A stretch of DNA of 64,000 nt from Strigops habroptila (taxonomy: Eukaryota; Chordata; Aves; Psittaciformes; Psittacidae): the NCBI RefSeq assembly GCF_004027225.2, contig NC_044282.2:53452593-53516592 (forward strand), in the 5' to 3' direction. The notes under the pieces were generated by a model that was not told the DNA's origin, searched no databases, and saw only the letters and a list, made by a program, of their open reading frames with translations. Positions within the stretch are counted from its first letter, which is position 1, and every line of letters begins with the position of its first letter. Shown piece after piece: positions 24,401-36,670 of this stretch. The position numbers and the translations under genes are program-made.

Positions 24401-25189
24401 CCTGCCTTGGCGAATTGATACAAGGGGAGCAGGAGGCAAAAAACCGGAGGGTCACAGTTACATAGTTTAGGGCTCCATTGCTCTCAGGCTCGTCATCCCA
24501 GGGAGCTGGGAACTGCCAAAGCACCAAGGGGCTCACCAGAGCTTAGCGGGCAGCAGCAGAGCATGAAGTAACACCCACGGGCCAGGAAAAGGGGTGATCA
24601 CACGTGGAGGAGCTGGACTTTAGTCCTCAAAGAGGTGCCAAAGTGTGTTAAGTGTTTGTGATCTGCTGGGGCTGGGGCATTTTGTAAGGCAGCTTACCCC
24701 CTCCTTGGCCAGGGAGGGGGGTGGTCACTCTGGTTGCATTCACCCCACGTGCTGTGAGTAATAAACCTTTCAAATAGCACCAGAAAGAAAGGGTCTGAGT
24801 TTCTGAGGTGCTGAACATGCGGTGCTCCCATGCGCTTCAGTCAAAGCCACGCTTGTACAGTGCCTTTGCAAACCAAGCTCTTACAGCCCGAGGAGTACTT
24901 AGGGGCTTTGCCCACCTGGAGTCTCCAGCTCCATCTTGTGCTGCGGCTCTTTGCTGGAGGAGCTGGTGAAGAAGCTGCTCACAAGAACTGAACACCTACA
25001 GGCAGGAAAGTCCTGCTGCTCTTGGTGCTCCCTGTGCCAAATGCAGGCAGGCGCAAGGTCAGCCCTGCTTGCTGCCAGTTTGCTAAGTCACTACATATGC
25101 CATCACTGTGTGCTCTTCTTCCGAAGTCAGGTCAACGCTATCTGGAGCACCTTTGACAAAACGAGCCTCTCTGCTGGTCAGTCATGGTT
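21481..25189. other. Intergenic, no supported gene
   Basis: No recognisable exon, RNA gene or transposon. The longest frame (23742-24470, 242 codons, +) shows no family motif and no splice logic. A frame at 24936-25217 is likewise unrecognised. A long GDF7 3' UTR could in principle reach through here. Confidence 0.5.
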
Positions 25190-25620
25190 TTATTTATATG
25201 TTCTTTTCTTTGATTAGAAAGGAAAATAGCAAAAAATGAAAAAGGACTCATGTTTCCAATAGCCGTATCTCTGGTAGCTATAATTCTTAAAGCAATACTT
25301 GTATCCCTTTGTGTGCCTCTAAACTACTCATGTATTTGTTCAGCTTTTTCAGGTCTGAGTGTGTGAAATATCTCTAAAGAAGATAGCTCTGTAAGTGATG
25401 GTGTAAATGCATTCTTTGTATGTATTCTAAAGTTTAAATAGATTGTACATATGGGATTGTAAATGAACTGTAAACAGCAATCTATATTTTCTTGAATATA
25501 TTATATAGCAGTATATATTTGTTAAATAAGTATTCTTGTATACTCTTCAATAACCTTTTTAATATTTTGTACAGCTAAGTTTATTAAATATTTTATTGAT
25601 AATTAGATCTCTGCAAGGAC
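25190..25620 (+). other. AT-rich block resembling a terminal 3' UTR
   Basis: The block has features of vertebrate 3' UTR ends on the + strand. There is TTATTTATATG near 25190, a Pumilio-type TGTACATA near 25446, TGTAAATG, several TATATATTTGTTAAATAAG-like stretches, and ATTAAATATTTTATTGATAA at about 25583. The sequence then becomes ordinary at about 25610. It could be the distal end of a long GDF7 3' UTR or of an unannotated + strand transcript. No coding evidence is tied to it. Confidence 0.3.
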
Positions 25621-25773
25621 TTTTTTCTTTTGAAGACTTGTGCTTGCCTCCTCAAACCTGATGGCTCATTTCAGAGCAGTCTTCGTAAGTCACCTTTGCT
25701 TCCTGGGCTACTTCAGTTGATAAAGCCCAAAATGAAAAAGCCATTCATTTTAAACTGCCTTCTGTGGCAAGTT

Positions 25774-25827
25774 TAAATTCTCAGGTATTTAAATTCTCAG
25801 GTATTCTATTCAATTCTCAGGTATTTT
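25774..25827. repeat. Three-copy short tandem repeat
   Basis: Three copies of (a)attctcaggtatt occur with short spacers (TTTAA; CTATTC). The unit is about 16-22 bp. Confidence 0.8.
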
Positions 25828-26483
25828 CCAAGAAAAAAAAAAAAAGATGCAGAACAGTGAGTGTTTGCGACGGATTTGCCATGGGATTGTACATACCTTT
25901 TCTTCCCTGTGTTTCTGAATATGGTTCACCTGACTTGACTACCCAGCTCCAGCGAACCAAACAGGATTCTCTCCATTGACCTGAATAGAAAGCTTTAGAG
26001 GCTCAGAACCATTGAATTGAGGGGGTAGATGTGAAAGCTGAAAGACTCTCCCTGGCTCACATCATGCTTGTGACCACACAAAACTGGCCTGATGGGTTTG
26101 CCTCGAGCACAGGACTCCGCCCCAGCAGGTGCCAGCTCACTGTGGTCTCTGCAGAGGGAGCCCAGGGCAATGGGTCTTCTGGAGGGGCGAGGGAGGAACC
26201 CGACTTGGTTATGTCTGGTCAAAATATCCCCTTAGGAGATGAGGATGGAATTGGGAATTTCAAAATTTGGGAAAAGAAAAAATACCGAGAAGAATGTAGC
26301 AGAGAGTCCTTTCCCCAAATCAGGTCTGGTAATTTCATTCCTGGTAGGTATCATTGGTACACATGATACATTGCCTAGTGTTTGAGAGATTAGGCTGCTT
26401 AGTACCACCGCAGCAAATGTTTTGTTAAAGAAAGATTGCTTTTAATTGAATATCGATTTTCATTAGTCTGTTCTTCCCTTTTC

Positions 26484-26534
26484 AATTTTTTTTTTTTTTG
26501 GGTTTGTTTGTTTTGTTTTGGTTTTTTTTTTTTC
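26484..26534 (-). repeat. T-rich run, possible reversed poly(A) tail
   Basis: T15 followed by GGGTTTGTTTGTTTTGTTTTGG and T12. Read on the - strand it resembles an A-rich retroposon tail, but no body is recognised next to it. Confidence 0.6.
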
Positions 26535-27373
26535 TAATAGGTAATAAAGCACCCTGGGACTTAAAAATTGTGGAATATCTAGAAAGCAGAGAATCTGTAA
26601 AATTAGCTTAATCCATTGCATTAAATCCTCATTATCACAAAGTGCCAATTCCATAGGAATCCAGCTGCTTTGGACTGTCCTATTTTGGTGCAAACTAGTA
26701 GGAATACAAGGATTGAAGGAAACTCCTGTTTTGCACATATTTTTGTACTGAAGCTCTTTGTTCATGTCATGTCACCTCTGTTGTCTTGGTCTTGGTCAAC
26801 CAACCACTTGGGTCTCCCTAAGCCTGTGTGCAGTCCTACTGACTTTATTGATGCTGTACTGGGGCTGCAATTGGAGTTACACACTTCAGTTCATTTGAGA
26901 TGCTTAAAACCCTGGGGTGTGGTGTGTTTGTGAGTGAAAATACAGATTCCTTCCTAATAAACAAGTTGCAGTATGCCCTGCATGATGAGAGCAGATGATG
27001 TTCACACTTTAAAACATTTATATTCTGTAAATGGTATTCCTGTTCCTAACATATTAGATTGGAACAGCTGGATCCTTATCAATTTTAAGTGTGCCTGTTA
27101 GGGAAAAGGAGTAGCAGGGTCCTGACACCGGGAAAGCCTGTTTTCCCCAATTCCAAGCCATTTCCATACACAAGCATTCTCTAAATATATGAAACACAGT
27201 GTACTGTAGAACTTGGGGGCTTTAACTCAAGTTTGAAGTATTTGTAAACTGTGAGAGTGGGGGGCATCCCGCTGCCTCTTTCATTGTGAATTCCTTCGAA
27301 CAGGATGGAAAAAAAATCTATCTGACTGGCAAACACTCAGTCAGATAGAGAGTCAGATATCTTAAATGACATT

Positions 27374-27936
27374 CTGCAGGTCAAGGGAGGTGATTCTCAC
27401 CCTCTACTCCCCTCTCATGAGACCCCACCTGCAGTACTGCATCCAGCTCTGGAGCCCCCCAACACAAGAGGGACGTGGACATGTTGGAGCATGTCCAGAG
27501 GAGGCCACGAAATTGCTTAAAGGGCTGAAGCACTTCTGCTATGGAGACAGGCTGAGAGAGCTGGGCTTGTTCAGCCTGGAGAAGAGCTGGGGAGACCTGA
27601 GAGCAGCTTCCAGTGCCTGAAGGGGCCAACAAGAAAGCTGCAGAGGGACTTTGTACAACGACATGTAGTAACAGGACAAGGGGGAATGGCTTTAAACTGA
27701 CAGAGGGTAGATTAGATGAGATCTTAGGCAGAAGTTCTTCACTATGAGAGTGGTGATGCGCTGGCACAGAGTGCCCAGAGAAGCTGTGGCTGCCCCATCC
27801 CTGGCAGTGTTCAAGGCCAGGTTGGACAGGGCTGGAGCAACCTGGTCTAGTGGAAGGTTCCAACCCTCCATGGCAGAGGGTTGGAACTAGATGAGCTGTA
27901 AGGTCCCTTCCATCCCAAACCATTCTGATTCTATGA
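27374..27936 (+). mobile_element. CR1 LINE, ORF2 C-terminus plus 3' end
   Basis: The sense strand starts with ctgcaggtcaagggaggtga and encodes the CR1 ORF2 tail ([19 protein letters not shown]). The remnants of the basic region that normally follows (agagtggtgatgcgctggca) are out of frame. It ends in cattctgattctatga. It is 5'-truncated and disrupted by frameshifts and stops. The antisense frame at 27381-27923 is a by-product. It shares its start and layout with the copy at 58500-59067. Confidence 0.95.
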
Positions 27937-28001
27937 ATTTATTAGCTGCTGTAAACCACTTTCCACAACACAACTACTTCCCTGCAAGCACATTCTTGCA
28001 A

Positions 28002-28026
28002 TCATAGAATGGTTTGGGTTGGAAGG
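28002..28026 (-). mobile_element. Tiny CR1 3' end fragment
   Basis: The + strand reads tcatagaatggtttgggttg gaagg, the reverse complement of the CR1 terminus. Only ~25 bp remain, facing the larger CR1 65 bp to the left. Confidence 0.75.
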
Positions 28027-28958
28027 CAATAGGTGGAACGGAAAAAACTAGTCCATTTACTGTGAGTTTAACCACGTGAAAAGTCTTTAAATCTCTCCCT
28101 GCCTGTCCCATCTGAGCATGCGTGTCAGCCTGTTTCATAACTTCTGCATGATGCTGCTGAGAGCAACTATCACTTCTGGCAGCTGGCTTGTACTGTTACT
28201 GCTGTATATGCTACTTGTACTCCAACCCTATCAGCTGTTCCAGAAATATACAGTGCTGGTCACTCACAAACACTCTCTGGATTCTTACTTTGTGAACGTG
28301 CCAGGAAGGAGAACATTTGCCTGCAAGTAAAGAGCCTCAGATACTTACTGTAGTTGGGAATCTGAGTGTGGCCTGTGACACAGAGTAAAGCAAGTCTCTT
28401 GGGTCTAGTAAGTTTATCCAAACCCAGTAATAGCTTGAGTGACTTTATTAATGATAGCATTGAACATCTTGTTTAAAGTCTTTGCTGGCAATTAGCTAGA
28501 CCAAAGGGACAGGGAGTGGATGCACGTAAAAACCCATTTTCTGTAAAATAAATACACAGATGACCTCAACTGCAGAGAAGAGATCATCTATTGTGGCTTA
28601 TGTATGCGATGTCTCCTGTGAGTCAAGAAACTGGTGTTTAGGTTGGAGTCCAACCCCGAATTCTTCACCATAAACACTGGGCAAGCACTCATCGAGCTTT
28701 CTGAAAGGACAAACCTCACTAATCCACACACTCTATAGCTCATTCAAAGCAGCAAACACAAAGCTGGAGGGAGAAAGGGGAAACACTGATTACCTTGGAG
28801 TGCCTCTGGATAAAAATGCTGAAGTGAGTCAGGTGCCTACCACCCACTGGTTTTCTCTGCACTTCGCGGATGTCTACATTGCTTGTGAAATTTGGGGTTT
28901 GGCAAGTATTTTTGTGACTTTTGTATACATGAAGTAATGAAGAAATTGAACAAGTTGT

Positions 28959-29005
28959 AAAAATAAAGAATCGGGTTACATTTTACCGTAAACGTCTTTA
29001 TTTTT
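28959..29005. terminator. Palindrome with AATAAA on both strands, candidate convergent poly(A) region
   Basis: An exact 11-bp inverted repeat, aaaaataaaga at 28959-28969 and tctttattttt at 28995-29005, is separated by 25 bp. It places AATAAA at 28962-28967 on the + strand and its complement TTTATT at 28997-29002. U/GU-rich sequence follows on the + side (tttttgttattggagttgtg). The site lies between the convergent genes GDF7 and LDAH, where shared termination would be expected, but usage is inferred. It would imply an LDAH 3' UTR of about 3 kb. Chance pairing of AT-rich sequence is the alternative. Confidence 0.4.
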
Positions 29006-30801
29006 GTTATTGGAGTTGTGTACTTTTTCATAAAAGGTATCGATCTAGCAAAACACTTGAACGTGAGTCAAAGTCATTGAAGCTAGCAGGATTACTTGTG
29101 TGGTGAGAATTTAGCACAAATGGGAATGACAGAGGTTAGGTGCTGCTGCATATAGTCAATTCATTTGTGATAGGTTTCCCAAGAACTCTAAAATAAGCAA
29201 GACCACACCGTGTTTTCATGGTTAGTTGGCACACTTGGACCATAAGCACTTTTGACACTCTGCCTGGGGTCACTATGAACACCATGGGCTTCAGAGGAGC
29301 TGGTTTCTCATTGTGTGAGATCTGCTCCTCTTAGGAAATACAGCTGTGAAATCTAGACCTGTGCTTTTTTGCAATGATTAGAGTAGCAGATTTTCAGATC
29401 TTAGCCTTACAGAAACAGCTTTAGGAGGAAGGTAGCATTGAATCAATATGGTTTTGATAATCTTAGAGAAAATTCATTTAAGAAAATCCTAAGGCATTAT
29501 CCTGCGGTAGATCTGACCATCACTGACCAGATCTAATCTCAGTTTAGGTCTTAATGCAGTCAGTAGGATTTATTATAATGGATTAACACTTGTATAAAAG
29601 GCATACACAAGTCAAGTACAAGTATTGCAAAATTAATTCCCCATACAAAGTATATGAATAATGCACTGTAAACAACTGCTGCTCATAGGTGCTTCAGTTT
29701 CCAGGCTTTAATAGTCACTTGTCATCTTTGGTTAATGCAAGATTTTTTCTGTTCTCAAGAGATCCACTACAACAGCTGAACTTCTACAAACTGAGTGCTT
29801 GCTTGATTACCCAATTCCATATACTTTGAAGAAAAAATGTTTTGTTCAACCAGTTCAATGTGTAAACCAAAACAACCAAGTGAACTGCATTTTTTATGTT
29901 GCTAACAGATAAACAGGTGTATATGTTTATATATATCCATGTGTACATACATCCATACCCACGTATGTGAACACCCTGCCCCCCACTCTGCCTCACGGAG
30001 CACCTAGGCTAATAGATGCATTCAGCATCTGCCATAAGACCATCCAACAGAAATGCATGCCAGCATCTGGGGGCTACTGAAACACACACAGACACTTACA
30101 ATTATGGATTTCTAAAGTGAGCACAAGAACTGTTTTGATCATGACCAAATATGACCCTGTAGAAAGAAAGAATATCCCATGACTCTTCCATAAACAGGAT
30201 CAGTTGCATGGGCACGATCCCTCCACTCTGAAAGTGTCCCGTTCCTCCCTGTGCTGCTGCAACTGTGGTCTCAATGTTTCTGCCTCAAGCATCAGTATCT
30301 GCTTCACTACACAGCACTGTAATCTGACAATCCACTGGCTGGTCTCAAAAGCAGTTTCTGATGTGAAGAAGGTCACCTAAATCCGCTTTCTGACTGCAGG
30401 TTTGAAAACTAGTTCAGAATATCCAGAAACTGAATTCTGTTACAAATTGTTCTAAATATTAGTGAAAGATTCAAGGTGGACTTAGAGAGAAGTGGAAGGT
30501 GTGGTTATAACCTAAGAAAAGATGAAGGAATTAATCAGTCTTTCTGCATCATTCTTCAGTACCATTCTCATTAGCACCATATTAAAACTCTTAATAAATC
30601 ATAAGTTAAGATACCCAATGCATCATCTAAATTCTTCTGTTTGGAAGGGCAGGACTTCTCCTGACTACATTCCGTAGTGTTTTCCTTATTTATAAATGTC
30701 TCTATGAACTCCACAGGGAGTGTATTTCACAGGTTCATGTCTAGAAAGCTTCTCCTCATTACACTTGGCTCTGTGCCCCTTACATTATTTTCATTTCTAG
30801 C

Positions 30802-30826
30802 TATCTAGCTATAGATATCTAGCTAT
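30802..30826. repeat. 11-bp direct repeat TATCTAGCTAT x2
   Basis: Two exact copies at 30802-30812 and 30816-30826 are separated by AGA, within a CTAG-rich partly palindromic stretch. No function is evident. Confidence 0.85.
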
Positions 30827-32049
30827 CTGTAACTTCTTCTGTTATCACAACTGGTAGGATGATTTTTTCTAGTTTCTTGCTACCTGTGAAGGAGAGGGAT
30901 GAACAAATGTGAGGAACAGTGTACTTGTCAACAATGTGCTACAGCAAGGATCTGGTTCTCAATAGTAACATTTCATGCCATTTCAGGGGTGAAACCATGG
31001 CAGAGTAATAGCCATTTTCTCACAGTGAACTTATCTAATTTGTGGCTTGGCAGAAAATTCCATACTTCAGTCCTTCGAGCAAAGAACTGAAATTTAGGCA
31101 TGCATCAAAACAGGTTTAATTCTTTAAAGTTGCTGAGCAAGCAGTGTTCTCATGGCCTTCATTAGGAGAGCTAGGCCACCTCTAAGTAGTTATGTATGGA
31201 TCCTACAATCTATTTTAACCTTTAGTACTGGCACGTTTGACCAGTGTCCTTTACCTTCTCTACAGCCAACTGAAAACTGAAACACTTGGCCATGTTCCAG
31301 ACAAGAGCTCCATATGTATTCCCTTGTTGAGCAGCCTCAGTTACCTTGTGGTATTTTTAATACCCTGTGGAGTCCTGGAAGCACCCTAAACCCCCTCTGA
31401 GTCTTGGAGAAACTGCACACCTCAGCTTGTGCAGTTCCACTGCACTCATCCTGAACTCAGCCTGACCTCTGACTGACCACCAACTCCATCCGACCTGGAT
31501 GAGACAGCATTAGGGTTGTCCTGGGGCTGTGGGCTGTTCTGGCTGTCATGCATCAGGGTTATGTGGATGGATGAGATGCATGGAGGGGGCCAGGCCTTTC
31601 ACAGCATACCAGGATCCACTGCCAGGATCCATCCAGAGGGAGATTTCTATCCATACAGAGTAGCCTGGTGTTTCTTTCTAAAGTAGGCCAGCTGGGCTGC
31701 CCCGAGCCCATCCCTGACAGTTCTCCAGCAGCTGAGTGAGGTGGTAGTAACTCAGGTACACTTGTAGCCAGTGAATCAGTGCTCTCTAGAGTGTTAGCAG
31801 ACAATAAATATTCCACCCTTTGCCAAGTCCTGCAGAGTCCTGAAGACACAGGATAAAGGTACATCACTACTGAATCAATAAAACTATACTTTGGACCAGC
31901 CAGTCTCTCTTTAGCTTTCTCTGAAACATCTTAATATAAAACAAGCCATAATATATAATAAACAAAAAAAATAGGACAGGTTCTCTCACAAAAAATTACA
32001 CGTTCACAAAATAATTACACCAGTTTCTTGTTAATCACTGAATCTGTGT

Positions 32050-32241
32050 TTATAATTTGGTCAGGTCATCCTGTAACCAGTCTGTAATCATGGCAGCCAT
32101 CTCCTTGCTGGCATCTAGCACGAAGGCGTGGCGGAGCCCTTTCTCACAAAGGCGAATGTCCCCGTCTGGAAAATCCATTTTGATCTCATCGTAGTAGTGC
32201 TGTGGACACCAGCTGTCTCCAGTTCCATAGTAGAAAATCAG
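32050..32241 (-). CDS. LDAH: Lipid droplet-associated hydrolase, terminal coding exon
   Basis: On the - strand an acceptor (ttgattcctag) is followed by 63 codons and TAA at 32050-32052. The peptide begins LIFYYGTGDSWCPQHYYDEI and ends DWLQDDLTKL. It matches the C-terminus of vertebrate LDAH (formerly C2orf43), a serine hydrolase of the alpha/beta-hydrolase fold on lipid droplets linked to cholesteryl-ester and triglyceride turnover. The conserved YYGTxDxWCP motif holds the presumed catalytic Asp (exon residue 9) and LCEKGLRHAF the presumed catalytic His (exon residue 38). Their 29-residue spacing equals the human Asp271-His300 pair as I recall it. The exon starts in phase 0, compatible with the exon at 45746-45828. 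Reading is intact. Confidence 0.93.
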   Translation of the reverse strand: MIFYYGTGDSWCPQHYYDEIKMDFPDGDIRLCEKGLRHAFVLDASKEMAAMITDWLQDDLTKL

Positions 32242-32959
32242 CTAGGAATCAAAGCATATCAAACCATTAATGTGAAACACTACTGACGAAGCAACCAATA
32301 TCCAACCAAAGAGCCCTGAATTATTTGGAAATAAGCAATGCTTCATGACCCAAGATATGCTGTGAGGAATATCAAATTAGTAGTTCTCGATTGTTTCCAA
32401 GTCTGCAATTATGATGAAGCCAATTAAATGCTCTGTGACTCAGTTTCCTCCTTTGTAAAACTGTGGAACACAATACAGGCTTAACTCTGAAAACAGAGAT
32501 CTGCTGATGAAAGTCTGGCTGTCTTAAGAAATTTGTTATTATGGATAAAAACATCTAATTGCCCATGGAGTCCACCCCTAACCAGGCAAACTGCTGTGTT
32601 TGCCCTAGCTGTTGTCTGTTTTCTGTGCTAGCTTTCTAGCTATTTAATCAAACAGAAAAATCAGTAAACTCAATGTTATGTCCGAGCTGAAGGAGCTAAC
32701 CATTGTGCCCTTCTTCTGGATAGTAACTAAGAGAAAGCAGGAGGTTACTCTACATGTGTGAGTAGCTCAGTCTTACTGGCATCTGCTAGGTGTTATCTCA
32801 AACCACCTGCCTGGTTGGGGCCTTAGGTGGAGGAGCAGCTATTGTTCTTAACCTCAGTATTAGACGTAAACTAGTGGTGATGCACTCAGCCATGTTAGAA
32901 CAACAGCAATTATGGTCATTCTCAGAAGTAAAACTTTTTTTGCTTGGCTAATTTTATAA

Positions 32960-33350
32960 TCATAGAATATAGAATGGTTTGGGTCAGAAGGGACCTTTAA
33001 AGGTCAGCTGGTCCAACGCCCCTGCAATGAGCAGGAACATCTTCAACTAGACCAGGTTGTTCAGAGCTGGTCCAACCTGACCTTGAATGTTTCCAGGGAC
33101 AGAGCATCTACCACTTCTCTGGGCATCACCCACATCTCTGTTTCAACACCCTCATTTGTAAAAATATTCTTCCTTATGTCTAGTCTGAATCTACCCTCTT
33201 TTAGTTTAAAACCATTCCCCCTTGTCCTATCACAACCTGCCCTATTAAAAAGTTTCTCCCTATCTTTCTTACAAGCCCCTTTTAAGCATTGAAAGGCTGC
33301 AGTAAGGTCTCCCCAGAGCCTTCTCCAGGCTGAACAACCCTAGCTCTCTA
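32960..33350 (-). mobile_element. CR1 LINE 3' portion
   Basis: The + strand begins tcatagaatatagaatggtt and runs through ccttgaatgtttccagggac and tccccagagccttctccagg, a CR1 3' region in reverse orientation. About 390 bp remain. The short frame at 33083-33292 lies inside and is not a gene. The right edge is approximate. Confidence 0.92.
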
Positions 33351-35325
33351 CCTTTGTGAAATGCTGCCTGTGTAGAGCACAGGCACCTCCTGGAGATCAA
33401 TGAGCAATTTTCTTTTGGGTTGTAATATGGAACTAGAATTATACCAAAGCCTATTTTGTTTTGAGCTTGCCCTTATAACCTTGTTCAATGACATAAACAA
33501 AGCAGGTGCTATGGGGCCCACCTAAACACCAAAGTCATAAATTCCAGGCAAATATTATATTTAATGAAGTGTCTTTTCTCTCTGTTAGAAACACTGAATG
33601 TTGCTTTTCCCAAGTCATCAGTTTCACACATTTTCATCTCAACTTTGCTTGCTATAGCTGTATTTTTCAATTTCTATGAAGTATTTGAGGGGAGAATGGT
33701 TGTCTGGGAGATTGTAAAAACCTACAGATTTAAAACTCTACAGGAACAAGATTAATAACGAGGACTCTTTATACTAAAATATTCAAATGGAGGTACCAGA
33801 AGGATATTGATTGCTCAACATATCACACACAGAGCTTGGCCCAACTGCATTACTCTCATTTGTTTCATACTTCATTTCTGTACTTCAGTGATTAATTGAG
33901 CAATGCTATCATAAACTAGGGGACAAGAAGTTTTCCTTTCATCACAAAAATGTTCAGTTCCATCATTTTTGTAGCCATGTGGAACATAACTAAATGCACC
34001 CACTGGGGTAGAGGTGGGCTAAGAGCCCAGACTGCATTTTACAAAATGTTACAAGCTTTTGTCTAACTTGCTTTTCTCTTGTTGAAGCATACCCAAATCT
34101 TGGACATTACTGACTATTGCCTCTATTGAAAATATAGTATCTCAGTTGCATAGACACCAACACAAGTTATACTTCTATGTATATTTAAAACACAGAACAT
34201 AAGCCATCCCACATTAACAAACATTACTGGTTTCCTTTGTCACTCACTAACTGCTGGAAACAAGGTATGTCATTTGTTTTAGCAGAAAATGTCTTTTGAT
34301 CTTGCCTTTGATTCATAAATTGTAGGATGCCACACTAACAAAAAGCAAACGTAAAATGGACAGCTGCATTCAGGCCTTCTGAAAGCCAAACATCTGACTG
34401 AATTTTGTTTAACCCTGGGCTCCATTACCAACAGATACAAAAGTAAAGATTATGAAACTGAGAAAAAAAGAAATGGAGCAACTCCAGTTGAATGGAGTGG
34501 TCCCTCACCTTAGTAGATATTTTGATAGGCTAGTCATACAGTCTCATTCATGATTATGTAGAAAAAGACAAAAAGTCATTTACGCTTACGAAGGATAAAA
34601 TACTTGGCTTAGTCTCCAAGACCTGTGAAATGGGCTGTTCTCCAGGTAGGGTTGTAAACTTGAGAACTCACAGATTTGGAAACGTCTGAACAATAGATTT
34701 ATGTGCATTCTTAGCTTGTGTCTGGTATATTTGCATTATAGTTTAATCTTTCATTGCATGATCCAAAGGATCCTTGACTCATTCAATCCACTGACAGGAT
34801 GACGTTCAGCTGATGAGCTGCTATTTGATAACATTTTTCGTTTTAAATTCTGTGTGTGGTCTGAGGATTTATTTATTACATATTTCATGGTTTACAGAGA
34901 ATTCATTTTCCTATGTGCATTGCTCTGGCACGCACCACTACAGGATCTGCATGTTCGCATTTATGAATTTAGTTTTGCAACACCTTAGTGACCATTTTCA
35001 TCTCCATTTTGCAGATGGAGAGCACAGAATTAATGTCAAACTACACATATTAATTTGAAAGTATGCAGCGTAGTTTGAAACACCTAGAGCTGATTTCCCA
35101 GCGTAGCATTACACAGAATTGACTATGATCAAAGGACAGCACTCCTGGACTACATTTGCGGGTGCTCTGAAACACTGTCTTATCTGTTGGCAAAACAGAT
35201 TCCAAGGTCTTAAATGAGATACTTAGAAAAGTGAGGACAAACTGTGACCATCTATGAATGATATATTAATGACTTCATGAACAGTCCATCTGGATGTGAA
35301 GTTTAGGTGCCTTTACCGTGAACCT

Positions 35326-35468
35326 ATAGAATCACAGAATCGTAGAATAGTTAGGGTTGGAAAGGACCTTAAGATCATCTAGTTTCAAACCCCCTGCCAT
35401 GGACAGGGACACCACGCACTAAACCATATCATCCAAGACTTCATCCTACCTGGCCTTGAACACTGCCA
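35326..35468 (-). mobile_element. CR1 LINE 3' end fragment
   Basis: The + strand reads atagaatcacagaatcgtag and ggttggaaaggaccttaaga, then ccatggacagggacacc and accatatcatccaag, ending near ccttgaacactgcca. It has the same structure as the copy at 59472-59629. Confidence 0.92.
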
Positions 35469-36352
35469 TTTTTACTTACTATAGTTCCCTGTTTCTTTCA
35501 ACAGGCATTTTACAACTTCTGCCAGAAATGAGGTAGGAGTTCTGCATCCTTCATTACACAGCTCTTTTGGTTAATGAAAGGGGAAAAAGAAAAAAGTTAT
35601 GTTTTAATGAAAGACCACCTCTTAATGCATACATAAAAGGTGTCTGAATTAAGATCCCAAACTTTGAAATGCTTGGTAATGCAGTATCAACTGGTTTTAG
35701 CAGAGCTTGTGTATACAGTCTGCTGGACTTGAAGGAGGTAAACTAAAAACTAGGTATTTTACATGTGGCACCTACATGTACTGGCAACAGTGTTAGCACC
35801 TCTAGATCTGCTGCCTTAGGCCTCTGTCCCTTAAGGTAATGGTATAATTAAAAGAGGTTGCACTGTCAAATTCTGGAGAGAGGAACATGGGACATCTCCC
35901 TCCTGGGTGTCATGCTGGGGTTGTCCAGCATGGAAATTAGTGATTTAGTTCGGATCTATTGTGTGTTTATGAAGCAAATGTCATGTCCACATTTACCATG
36001 CTTTGGTTCATGTCATGGAGTAGTCTCAGAGTGTACGACCTCCTTTCAACTGAAACTAAGGGAAAGATGCTCTTCAGGATTGCCCTTAGTGAGCTCCAGT
36101 CAGTAATGGACATTGAGTCCATGGGATCAGACAACTGCTGCCTGAAGTAATAACTCTCTGAGATGCCTACATTGTGAACTTCAGGTCCTCACCACTTACT
36201 GTTTACCTCTACGAATTCTCTTATATTGTGCTTCTCCTGTTTTTAATGCAAATAGAGCCAAAAGCACCTGCTGAGAAGAGGAATGATAAGGTTTTGGAAA
36301 TTTAAGTTCCATTCCAAGCAGAAAAGGGCAGAATATTTACCACCTACTGGCC

Positions 36353-36670
36353 TTGCTGGTCCATTATTTGTCCAGTCTTTCCAAGTATGACTTCTATCTT
36401 GTTCCTTTCTGGTCTCAGGACTGGCTCTACTCCCCTTTGGTTCATTGTTTCAGCTCTATTCTCCACTTTCCAATTTCCACTACTTCTGCTTCTTGTTCTA
36501 GTCCCACATTCTTGCCCTGCCAAGTCCAAATTTTAGTCTTCTGTTTAATCCATCCCATTCTGAGTCTCGATTTCAACCCTGGCTGCTTTCCCCCCACCAA
36601 TTCTTCACTTTTTATCAGTACAGAAGGTCTATTCCCAGCCCTATTCCTCAAATATCTTTTAAACTGTCAG
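36353..36670. other. Pyrimidine-rich stretch with a 121-codon open frame
   Basis: The + strand is C/T-dominated (tctggtctcaggactggctc; ccactacttctgcttcttgt), and a frame from 36353 to 36718 stays open because stop codons are purine-rich. The predicted peptide is Leu/Ser/Phe/Cys-rich with no recognised domain. I do not call it a gene. It may be an old repeat or simple low-complexity DNA. Confidence 0.45.

Larger units (their letters stand above)
25621..27373. other. Intergenic, no supported gene
   Basis: Contains a small tandem repeat (25774-25827) and a long T-rich run (26484-26534). No exon or RNA gene is recognised. Confidence 0.55.
28027..32049. other. Interval between GDF7 and LDAH, probably including the LDAH 3' UTR
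   Basis: No exon is recognised. The part next to 32050 must contain LDAH 3' UTR on the - strand. The first good - strand AATAAA that I can see, paired with a + strand AATAAA, is in the palindrome at 28959-29005. A short direct repeat lies at 30802-30826. Most of the sequence is AT-rich and featureless. Confidence 0.5.

Noticed and set aside
27381-27923. 180-codon - strand frame
   Set aside because: It is the antisense of a CR1 LINE fragment.
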